Part shown: piece after piece, positions 1 to 4,601 of the stretch | Numbering within the stretch: position 1 is the first letter of the stretch | How the letters are laid out: each line of letters begins with the position of its first letter | Source: a bacterium | GTDB lineage: Bacteria > JAMCPX01 | Length of the DNA: 7,091 nucleotides | Reading direction: 5' to 3' | Assembly (NCBI GenBank): GCA_027364825.1 | Contig: DAHXOM010000382.1 | Span: 1 to 7,091 of the forward strand | Program-made: the position numbers and the translations under genes | Notes under the pieces: generated by a model | Database searches by the model: none | Told to the model about the DNA's origin: nothing | The model's input: only the letters and a program-made list of their open reading frames with translations

Positions 1-1
1 C

Positions 2-1009
2 GGCAGTAGCGGCAAGAACAGTAATGATTCTCCACATCCGGCAGGGGCCGCATGGCCGGAATTCCACCAAAACAATTCAAGGACCGGACTCAGTCCTTAT
101 AACACAAGCTCTGATACGGGAAAGCTCAAATGGAGCTATTCAATGAGAAACTTGGTATTTTCCTCGCCTGCGATAGGAATGGATGGCACGATCTATATTG
201 GGTCTAATGATCATAACCTCTATGCAATAAACCCGAATGGCGCACTGAAATGGTCATATACAACCGGTGACATTATAGTGTCGTCACCTGCGATCGGAGC
301 CGATGGAACTATCTATGTGGGATCTGGTGATGGTAATCTATATGCACTTACACCCTCGGGGACGGTAAAATGGAAATATACAACTGGAAGCAGTGTGGGG
401 TCATCACCGGCAATTGGAGCTGACGGCACGATCTATGTAGGATCTAGCGGTAAGGTTTTTTCATTCATGCCAACGGGCGCGATGAAATGGTCTTATACAC
501 CAGGTAACTGGGTGAATTCATCTCCGGCAATTGGTGACGATGGGACGATCTATATTGGAACTAGTGATGTAGTATCTATTGCTAGTGGAGAGCATTCTTC
601 TGGTAAGGTTTATGCACTCACACCAGCAGGCGCATTGAAATGGTCATACACAACAGGTGACTGGGTGGAGGCATCTCCGGCAGTCGGGGCTGACGGCACG
701 ATCTATGTGGGGTCTTTGGATGGTAAGCTCTATGCAATCAACCCGAATGGCAAGCTCAAATGGAGCTTTACAACGTGGCCCATAGCATCCTCGCCAGCAA
801 TAGGAGCAGACGGCACGATCTATTTTGGTGCGGACAATGGTAAAGTTTATGCACTCACACCCAAGGGGACGGTGAAATGGTCATACACAACCGGTAGCTA
901 TGTGAAATCATCACCAGCGATCAGCGCAGACGGCACGGTCTATGTAGGTTCTGAAAACGGCAAACTTTACGCAATAAACCCGAATGTAAGAAAAGGGGTC
1001 AGCCCTTGA
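2..1009 (+). CDS. PQQ-type beta-propeller repeat protein, 5'-partial, 3' end modified by a transposon
   Basis: The reading frame is open from base 2, so the ATG at 143 is internal and the true start lies left of the window. The visible 335 residues begin with a linker, then a WPEFHQNN segment typical of the lead-in to PQQ-like (quinoprotein) propellers, then a KLKWSY strand. Seven blade repeats of about 40 residues follow, each with an SSPAIGADGTIYVGS core, a KLYALTPNG turn and a KWSYTTG strand. Blade 4 carries an insertion of about 11 residues (SDVVSIASGEHS region). Blade 7 stops after AINPN and is followed by only VRKGVSP, of which the last residues and the TGA come from the left inverted repeat of the adjacent transposon. 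Such proteins are usually exported or surface-located and act as binding or scaffold propellers; no enzyme residues are identifiable, and cofactor binding cannot be inferred from these repeats. No remnant of a longer 3' end is visible beyond the transposon. Confidence 0.88.
   Translation, partial: GSSGKNSNDSPHPAGAAWPEFHQNNSRTGLSPYNTSSDTGKLKWSYSMRNLVFSSPAIGMDGTIYIGSNDHNLYAINPNGALKWSYTTGDIIVSSPAIGADGTIYVGSGDGNLYALTPSGTVKWKYTTGSSVGSSPAIGADGTIYVGSSGKVFSFMPTGAMKWSYTPGNWVNSSPAIGDDGTIYIGTSDVVSIASGEHSSGKVYALTPAGALKWSYTTGDWVEASPAVGADGTIYVGSLDGKLYAINPNGKLKWSFTTWPIASSPAIGADGTIYFGADNGKVYALTPKGTVKWSYTTGSYVKSSPAISADGTVYVGSENGKLYAINPNVRKGVSP
161..985 (+). repeat. Seven tandem beta-propeller blade repeats (about 120 bp period)
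   Basis: Blade units start at 161, 281, 401, 518, 671, 788 and 908. Most are 117-120 bp; the fourth is 153 bp because of an in-frame insertion. The DNA itself is conserved, not only the protein: variants of GACGGCACGATCTATGT recur in nearly every unit, for example near 422, 690 and 807. This suggests internal duplication or gene-conversion-like homogenisation. The last unit is incomplete, lacking the KWSYTTG strand. Confidence 0.85.
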
Positions 1010-1012
1010 CAT
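994..1012 (+). repeat. Left terminal inverted repeat of the transposase element
   Basis: AGGGGTCAGCCCTTGACAT is exactly complementary to 2030-2048. It contains a small internal palindrome, GTCA-GCCCT-TGAC (998-1010), that could fold as a hairpin in single-stranded DNA. It carries the TGA (1007-1009) that ends the propeller frame and a TTGACA (1006-1011) that can serve as a -35 box. TGACATAG at 1007-1014 is repeated directly at 1021-1028. Confidence 0.9.
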
Positions 1013-1034
1013 AGGACAAATGACATAGTAAAGT
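1006..1034 (+). promoter_or_regulatory. Candidate sigma-70 promoter for the transposase, -35 box inside the inverted repeat
   Basis: TTGACA at 1006-1011 is a perfect -35 hexamer. It is followed after 17 bp by TAAAGT at 1029-1034, which matches four of six -10 positions. The ATG lies 37 bp beyond the -10 box, behind a GGTGGAG ribosome site. Spacing is ideal but the -10 box is weak, and the hexamer is part of a repeat that may be conserved for transposition instead. Confidence 0.45.
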
Positions 1035-1071
1035 GCTTCATCAATAAACCAAGAAAGGTGGAGACAAGGAT

Positions 1072-2043
1072 ATGGCGAGACCACTGAGAATAAAGTATGA
1101 AGGAGCTCTTTACCATGTAACCGCAAGGGGTAATGAGCGTAAGAAAATATATTTCTCCGAAACAGATTACAATAAGTTCTTAGAATATACAGCAGAGGCA
1201 GAAAAGAAATACGGAATACTCCTTCACTGTTATGCCCTGATGCCGAACCACTATCATCTTCTCATAGAGACACCCGGAACGAACATAAGCCAGGCAATGC
1301 ACTACATAAACGGGTCATATACAACGTATATAAATATCAAGAATAAAAGGAGCGGTCACTTGTTTCAGGGCAGATATAAAGCCATTGTTGTAGACAAAGA
1401 CAGCTATCTGCTGGAATTAAGCAGGTACATACACCTCAATCCGGTAAGGGCGGGCATGGTAAAGATGCCGCAGGATTATCCCTACAGCAGTTACAGAGCA
1501 TATACTTTAGGGAGAGAAGACAAAATAATCACCAAAGATTTTATACTGAGCATGCTTGCAAAAGGGAAACGAGAAGCAGCAGACAGATACAGGGTATTTG
1601 TAGAAAATGGGATAGGAGAAGAACTCAAGAACCCCCTTGATGATGTTTACGGCGGGATCATCCTTGGAAGGGAGCGTTTTATAAAGGATACCCTGAGCCG
1701 CATAAGTGAAGCATTCAATAACAGAGAGGAGATTTCATATAGCAGGCGGTTAAAAGCGGAATATGAGTCTGAAGAGATATTTGAGATTATAGAGAAGCAT
1801 TTCAAGCTAACCAGGGATGCGATAACAGAAAGAAGGTTACGGGATAGCGGCAAGACAGCTATCTACCTTATGAAGAAATATACTTGTATGACGAACAGAG
1901 AAATCGGGCAGCTCTTTAGAGGACACAGCTATTCGGCCATAGCGAAAATTAACAAAAGGTTTGAAGAAAGATTGAGCAGTGATAAAAAGCTGAAGAGGAT
2001 GATTGCCAATATAGAAAAGGAAATGTCCAATGTCAAGGGCTGA
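1072..2043 (+). CDS. REP-associated tyrosine transposase (Y1/HUH, Transposase_17 type) with DnaA domain IV-like C-terminus
   Basis: This 323-residue protein is a Y1-type HUH single-strand transposase related to IS200/IS605 TnpA and the RAYT family. The N-terminus MARPLRIKYEGALYHVTARG is the family signature. The metal-binding HUH motif is H60-Y61-H62 in MPNHYHLLIE. The SGHLFQGRYKA block (94-104) follows. The likely nucleophile is Y119 in SRYIHLNPVRAG, chosen by position and family pattern. After about residue 145 comes a long extension. Residues 262-315 (TAIYLMKKYTCMTNREIGQLF, then GHSYSAIAKINKRFEE) resemble DnaA domain IV: a helix-turn-helix with a GHSYSAI block where DnaA has its box-binding GxRDHTTV motif. 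Such a tail occurs in long RAYT-like proteins and probably gives DNA-site recognition. The start is supported by GGTGGAG 8 bp upstream (1057-1063). The frame looks intact, so the element may be active. Confidence 0.92.
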   Translation: MARPLRIKYEGALYHVTARGNERKKIYFSETDYNKFLEYTAEAEKKYGILLHCYALMPNHYHLLIETPGTNISQAMHYINGSYTTYINIKNKRSGHLFQGRYKAIVVDKDSYLLELSRYIHLNPVRAGMVKMPQDYPYSSYRAYTLGREDKIITKDFILSMLAKGKREAADRYRVFVENGIGEELKNPLDDVYGGIILGRERFIKDTLSRISEAFNNREEISYSRRLKAEYESEEIFEIIEKHFKLTRDAITERRLRDSGKTAIYLMKKYTCMTNREIGQLFRGHSYSAIAKINKRFEERLSSDKKLKRMIANIEKEMSNVKG

Positions 2044-2048
2044 CCCCT
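2030..2048 (-). repeat. Right terminal inverted repeat of the transposase element
   Basis: ATGTCAAGGGCTGACCCCT is the exact reverse complement of 994-1012. The transposase's last codons (AAG GGC TGA) lie inside it, so this repeat encodes the protein's C-terminus and stop as well as marking the element end. Confidence 0.9.
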
Positions 2049-2072
2049 AATCCAGGAAAGGGAGGTACTGTT

Positions 2073-2231
2073 ATGAGATTTGTTTATGTTGCGTTAATGA
2101 TAGCGATTCTGGGCGGTGCGGTGTATCTGCTTTACAGGTCCATCTGGAAGCACAGGGGGCAGTGCCCGGATTGCACTGAAACTCACAAGATTAAGAAAAA
2201 AATATGGAAAGATGATGGGAAGGAAGGGTAG
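2073..2231 (+). CDS. Small single-span membrane protein with CPDC motif
   Basis: This is a 52-residue protein starting at an ATG with a strong ribosome site (AGGGAGGT at 2059-2066, 6 bp spacing). Residues 3-21 (FVYVALMIAILGGAVYLLY) form one hydrophobic segment. It is followed by a positively charged stretch (RSIWKHR), a C31-P-D-C34 pair and a lysine-rich tail. It ends with TAG 4 bp before the next start, so the two genes are very likely co-transcribed and perhaps translationally coupled. The layout (one membrane helix, then a cytoplasmic Cys pair) recalls the small Cys-rich membrane proteins found beside metal transporters such as FeoB, but only two cysteines are present and family membership is not certain. 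A metal-handling accessory role for the transporter encoded next is an inference. Confidence 0.7.
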   Translation: MRFVYVALMIAILGGAVYLLYRSIWKHRGQCPDCTETHKIKKKIWKDDGKEG

Positions 2232-2235
2232 GATA

Positions 2236-2847
2236 ATGGAATTAAAACCCCATAGAAAAGCGATTTTGTTGTCCTATTTCACGCTAGGATATAATATTCT
2301 GGAAGGAATTGCATCAATTTTTGCAGGATCGTCAACCGGCAGCATAGCACTTGTTGGATTTGGTCTTGACAGTTTTATTGAATCATTTTCTGGTGGAGTA
2401 TTGATCTGGAGATTCAGGAAACATGGAAAATTGTCGGAGATTGAGGAAGAAAAAATAGAAAGGAAAGCGGCAAAGCTGGTTGCTTATACATTCTTTGTGC
2501 TCGGGGCTTACGTTTTATACGAGTCAGTCAGGAAACTATGGCTTCATGAAGCCGTGAATACCAGTCTTTTGGGCATAATCATAGCCATAATTTCACTGAT
2601 GGTAATGCCGGTTTTATTTTATCTTAAATACAAAACAGGAAAATCAATAAACAGTATAGGGTTAATGGCTGATTCCAAGCAAACACTTGCCTGCATGTTT
2701 ATGTCAGCTGCTCTGTTGATTGGATTGGGATTGAATTATCTGTATGGATTCTGGCGAGCAGATCCCATAGCCGGGTTAATCATAGCTATCTTTCTTCTGA
2801 GAGAGGGTTACGATACTCTAAAAGAAGAAAAATTGTGTGATTGTTAA
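2236..2847 (+). CDS. Short cation diffusion facilitator-like transporter (membrane domain only)
   Basis: The 203-residue protein starts at the ATG at 2236, 4 bp after the small upstream gene stops. An alternative ATG at 2116 in the same frame is disfavoured, because its extra N-terminus overlaps that gene and looks non-native. Six hydrophobic segments can be seen at about 9-30, 36-57, 80-98, 110-130, 150-168 and 176-190, the topology of the CDF (cation efflux) membrane domain. Candidate metal ligands are D45 and E49 in helix 2 (GLDSFIES) and D146 at the start of helix 5 (MADSKQT). These sit where CDF proteins carry their HxxxD/DxxxD pairs, and ADP at 175-177 is also characteristic. The usual C-terminal cytoplasmic domain is absent, and the protein instead ends in a CDC tail. 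It likely exports a divalent metal across the inner membrane; the metal cannot be told from sequence. Confidence 0.8.
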   Translation: MELKPHRKAILLSYFTLGYNILEGIASIFAGSSTGSIALVGFGLDSFIESFSGGVLIWRFRKHGKLSEIEEEKIERKAAKLVAYTFFVLGAYVLYESVRKLWLHEAVNTSLLGIIIAIISLMVMPVLFYLKYKTGKSINSIGLMADSKQTLACMFMSAALLIGLGLNYLYGFWRADPIAGLIIAIFLLREGYDTLKEEKLCDC

Positions 2848-2979
2848 TCCTAAGCCATCTTACCCTCTTGACCATTTAAGAGAGGAATAAGAAGGAAATA
2901 AGGCGTCAAATCTTTGCAGGCTGATCCCTATCCTTTCGCAATGTGCAGAGCCTGTGATGTCATAAACCATATTATTAAA
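2848..2979. other. Intergenic region between the transporter gene and tRNA-Ser
   Basis: There is no coding potential I can support here. A weak CTCTT/AAGAG inverted pair (2865-2869 and 2878-2882) lies shortly after the transporter stop but has no following T-run, so I do not call a terminator. The rest is unremarkable apart from increasing AT content toward the tRNA promoter. Confidence 0.5.
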
Positions 2980-3007
2980 TTGACTTATGCATGATGTTGT
3001 ATAAAAT
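2980..3007 (+). promoter_or_regulatory. Candidate sigma-70 promoter for tRNA-Ser
   Basis: TTGACT at 2980-2985 and TAAAAT at 3002-3007 are separated by 16 bp and match five of six positions each. Transcription would begin within a few bases of the mature tRNA 5' end at 3015, so little or no 5' leader is expected. The upstream stretch is AT-rich (ATATTATTAAA). Confidence 0.6.
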
Positions 3008-3014
3008 GTGAGAC

Positions 3015-3104
3015 GGAGAGGTACCGAAGTGGTCATAACGGGCCCGCCTCGAAAGCGGGTATCCTGGGCAACCGGGAACGTGGGTTCGAATCCCACGCTC
3101 TCCG
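3015..3104 (+). tRNA. tRNA-Ser (anticodon CGA)
   Basis: The cloverleaf can be drawn by eye. The acceptor strand is GGAGAGG (3015-3021) with GCTCTCC (3097-3103) and discriminator G3104. The D-stem is CCG/CGG (3024-3026, 3039-3041). The anticodon stem is CCCGC/GCGGG (3043-3047, 3055-3059) around loop CTCGAAA, giving anticodon CGA at 3050-3052, which reads the codon UCG. A long variable arm (3062-3077, six pairs around a GCAA loop) is diagnostic of a class II tRNA. The T-arm is GTGGG-TTCGAAT-CCCAC. CCA is not encoded, so the ends must be matured by CCA-adding enzyme. The last acceptor pair (G3021 with G3097) is a mismatch, while the other six pair normally. Confidence 0.95.
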
Positions 3105-3120
3105 TTTTTTATGACAGGAT
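3087..3120 (+). repeat. Direct repeat copy 1: tRNA-Ser 3' end plus flank
   Basis: CGAATCCCAC, a two-base difference, TCTCCGTTTTT, a variable triplet, then GACA and GGAT. This covers the 3' half of the T-arm, the 3' acceptor strand and the first bases past the gene. It is repeated at 3238-3272, about 151 bp downstream, with few differences. Confidence 0.8.
3105..3110 (+). terminator. T-run directly after tRNA-Ser
   Basis: Six T residues follow the discriminator base immediately. Together with the T-arm and acceptor stem this could act as an intrinsic terminator or simply mark the 3' trailer. There is no separate hairpin. The same arrangement (CTCCG then T5) recurs at 3251-3260 in the duplicated copy. 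Confidence 0.4.
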
Positions 3121-3237
3121 TCGAACGCCGCTGAACGCCGACCAAAGGGAAGGAAAAGCCGGCTCGCCGGGACGGCGACAGTGAAGCGGCAGGACCCGAA
3201 GACGAGGAGTGAGGTTGCAGAACGAGGAGTCTGAGGG
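3121..3237 (+). other. Purine-rich structured segment between the two tRNA 3'-end copies
   Basis: This 117-bp stretch has no supportable gene. It opens with GAACGCCG twice at a 10-bp period (3123-3130, 3133-3140). It then contains two mutually exclusive hairpins: CCGG-CTCG-CCGG (3159-3170) and TCGCC-GGGAC-GGCGA (3164-3178). The second half is G/A-rich, with ACGAGGAGT repeated at 3202-3210 and 3222-3230. It could be a dispersed repeat or a small RNA region read from the tRNA promoter. Open frames on the minus strand here are antisense to the tRNA and are artefacts. Confidence 0.5.
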
Positions 3238-3272
3238 CGAATCCCACCATCTCCGTTTTTCTCGACAAGGAT
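3238..3272 (+). repeat. Direct repeat copy 2: tRNA-Ser 3' end remnant
   Basis: CGAATCCCAC, then CA in place of GC, TCTCCGTTTTT, CTC, GACA, an extra A, GGAT. Over the tRNA-derived part, 21 of 23 positions match copy 1. No tRNA 5' half precedes it, so it is a 3' fragment, as left by site-specific integration at a tRNA or by duplication of a tRNA-linked repeat. The preceding GAGGG partly mimics the T-stem 5' strand. Confidence 0.75.
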
Positions 3273-3300
3273 AATCTTTTTCCTGGCTGATTTGCTTTAA

Positions 3301-3313
3301 AGGGGTGCCCCCT
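3301..3313. other. Perfect 5-bp hairpin between convergent transcription units
   Basis: AGGGG-TGC-CCCCT forms a 5-bp stem with a 3-nt loop, 21 bp beyond the methyltransferase stop and about 200 bp past the tRNA. A moderately T-rich stretch (ATTCTTTCTTGTTT) follows on the plus strand. It may help stop transcripts arriving from the left, but the stem is short and there is no uninterrupted T-run. Confidence 0.3.
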
Positions 3314-3334
3314 ATTCTTTCTTGTTTCCCGCGT

Positions 3335-3937
3335 TCACGGTGTACAGATATACCATGCTGTTTGAGCGGCGAAGGATACGACCTCTACCCTGGGGAACAG
3401 TGCCTTCATTTCGTCCTCGGCATTGTTTATAAAATAAAAATAATTGCCGCCCTCTGCCCATTCCACAATATCGGAGAGCAATTTTCTTCTTTTATTAAAG
3501 TCGTGGATGATCACCTGCTTTTTGGCCAGCCTGCCTGCTTCTGTCAGGAACGCCCGTCTTGATTCCTTTGTAAGCCCGTGTGCAACATAGGATGCTATCA
3601 CGAGGTCGAAATATTTGTCTTTATACGGCAGGCCTTCCAGCGCATCGGCAACCGCAAAATCGATGTTGTTTGCCTTGTTGTGTCTTTTTGCCATCTCTAT
3701 CATTTTTTTTGATGCATCTACTGCTGTGACCTTATAGCCCATGTCCGACAAACAAAAGGCGAGCGCGCCTGTTCCGCAGCCTATATCAAGTACCCGCGAT
3801 CCCGTAGGTACCAGGATATGCTCTCTTGCCCTTCCCAGAATCGTTTTGAAGGCCTTTACCTGATAATGAAAGAAAAGGCTGTAAACAGGCGCAATCGTAT
3901 CAAAGATGCCCTTACCTTGGTGATTGATTTTGTCCAT
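3335..3937 (-). CDS. Class I SAM-dependent methyltransferase
   Basis: The 200-residue protein has a Rossmann-like methyltransferase fold. Motif I is VLDIGCGTG (49-57), binding S-adenosylmethionine. The acidic residue ending strand 2 is D74 in VTAVDAS, and D98 in FAVADALEGLPY matches motif III. FDLVIASYVAHGL (110-122) is the motif IV region. The N-terminal IFDTIAPVYS (11-20) resembles the start of UbiE/MenG-like and Methyltransf_11 proteins, but the substrate is not identifiable. The length is normal for a stand-alone small-molecule methyltransferase. The start is 8 bp after the CHRD gene's stop, with no strong ribosome site, so translation is probably coupled to that gene. No signal peptide is present, so it is cytoplasmic. 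Confidence 0.88.
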   Translation of the reverse strand: MDKINHQGKGIFDTIAPVYSLFFHYQVKAFKTILGRAREHILVPTGSRVLDIGCGTGALAFCLSDMGYKVTAVDASKKMIEMAKRHNKANNIDFAVADALEGLPYKDKYFDLVIASYVAHGLTKESRRAFLTEAGRLAKKQVIIHDFNKRRKLLSDIVEWAEGGNYFYFINNAEDEMKALFPRVEVVSFAAQTAWYICTP

Positions 3938-3945
3938 TTATACGT

Positions 3946-4449
3946 TCATCTGATCTGGCCCCTGATCTCGCCGTTCGGATACTTTATTGTGTGTACATTC
4001 ACGTAGGCGTCTCCGGATTTTATTTCGTCGATCAAAGCACTGACCGGTTTCCCTTCAAGCGGACCGATGAGGTCTTTTTCCGTTATTTTCCCTTTTGCGA
4101 GTATGCCGCTGAACCTGCCGGCCTTCTCTTTCGGTGCCATACCTGTTTCCGGGTAGAGCCATACAACCGGTGGACCGTTCTTATCTATAGTGGCCAGGTG
4201 TATATGCGCCATGGTCACGCCGTTAATGTCCCGCACCCTCAGCTTGTAAAAAAGCTCCTTGCCGTCCTTGCTGAGACTGAATATCGCAATGCCTGTTGCC
4301 CTTGTTTTGATCTTTTCCGGTACCTGGGCCTTGCCTGAAAGGTGTGCTGTGAACCTTGACGACCTTGCGCTCGCCGTTCCGGTAACAGCAAATGCAGCAG
4401 CCATGAGTATCATGAGCGATAGTGTTACTTTACCTGTTCTGTACTTCAT
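3946..4449 (-). CDS. Exported CHRD-domain protein
   Basis: The 167-residue protein starts at the ATG at 4449, supported by a strong ribosome site (AAGGAGGT, plus-strand 4456-4463, 6 bp spacing). An ATG six codons upstream lies before this site and is rejected. A Sec signal peptide is clear: basic start (MKYRTGK), hydrophobic core (about 9-23) and TASA cleavage motif after A28. The mature part matches the CHRD domain (named after chordin), with FTAHLSGKAQVP (33-44), AHIHLA with H82 and H84, and a GDAYVNVHT block with H153 followed by YPNGEIRGQI near the C-terminus. The spaced histidines are typical of the family, but its biochemical role in bacteria is not established. It is likely periplasmic or secreted and is followed closely by the methyltransferase gene. 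Confidence 0.88.
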   Translation of the reverse strand: MKYRTGKVTLSLMILMAAAFAVTGTASARSSRFTAHLSGKAQVPEKIKTRATGIAIFSLSKDGKELFYKLRVRDINGVTMAHIHLATIDKNGPPVVWLYPETGMAPKEKAGRFSGILAKGKITEKDLIGPLEGKPVSALIDEIKSGDAYVNVHTIKYPNGEIRGQIR

Positions 4450-4601
4450 AACCGTACCTCCTTGCATATAAGTATGCCTGCAAACACCATAAATCCGTGT
4501 GTCCGGTCAGAGGCAAACAGTATACACGGTTGTTTCAGCATATATTGTACATCAGAAACTGCATTATCAACACCCGGATCCACCGGATCCAGGCAGCAGG
4601 G
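4450..4601. other. Intergenic region upstream of the CHRD gene
   Basis: This 152-bp gap lies between the PLD-gene stop and the CHRD start. On the minus strand it contains a TATACT that could serve as a -10 box (plus-strand 4519-4524), but no matching -35 box sits at the proper distance, so no promoter is called. Near the PLD stop, CCGGATCC occurs twice (4574-4581 and 4583-4590). The two GGATCC units can pair as a 6-bp stem with a 3-nt loop, with no following T-run. Confidence 0.4.
4456..4463 (-). promoter_or_regulatory. Strong ribosome binding site fixing the CHRD start
   Basis: AAGGAGGT on the minus strand is nearly the full anti-16S complement and lies 6 bp from the ATG at 4449. This decides between that start and the ATG at 4467, which lies upstream of the site. 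Confidence 0.8.

Larger units (their letters stand above)
994..2048 (+). mobile_element. REP-associated tyrosine transposase element with terminal inverted repeats
   Basis: A 1055-bp unit containing a single transposase gene is bounded by perfect 19-bp inverted repeats (AGGGGTCAGCCCTTGACAT at the left, its complement at the right). Allowing one mismatch, the symmetry extends four bases further inward to 23 bp. No target-site duplication is evident: the left flank reads GTAAGAAA and the right flank reads AATCCAGG. This fits single-strand HUH chemistry, which does not duplicate its target, but the exact outer boundary is an inference from the repeats. The left end truncates the propeller gene and the right end lies 24 bp before the next gene. 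Confidence 0.8.

Noticed and set aside
143..145. ATG at 143 as the start of the propeller gene
   Set aside because: The frame stays open to base 2, and the upstream residues contain the typical WPEFHQNN lead-in and first KWSY strand, so this methionine is internal.
994..2048. IS200/IS605 element with an accessory TnpB or an insertion sequence with DDE transposase
   Set aside because: There is only one gene, it has HUH and tyrosine motifs rather than DDE, and no TnpB or omega RNA-like sequence is visible.
2116..2235. Extended N-terminus of the transporter from the ATG at 2116
   Set aside because: It overlaps the small membrane-protein gene out of frame, has no ribosome site, and adds a non-hydrophobic 40-residue leader that does not look like a CDF start.
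3123..3230. Short direct repeats as a CRISPR array
   Set aside because: The repeats are 8-9 bp, occur only twice each, and have irregular spacing; no cas gene is present.
2860..3268. Two minus-strand open frames (2860-3096 and 2975-3268) over the tRNA region
   Set aside because: They read antisense through tRNA-Ser and its duplicated end, giving the well-known artefact phrases MGFEPTF and GERGIRTH. Neither has family similarity I can name.
4519..4524. TATACT (minus strand) as the CHRD promoter -10 box
   Set aside because: No credible -35 hexamer lies 16-18 bp upstream. One hexamer alone is not enough.
4574..4590. CCGGATCC direct repeat as a terminator of the PLD gene
   Set aside because: The possible GGATCC stem has a 3-nt loop but no T-run on the minus strand, so it is recorded only as a repeat within the intergenic region.
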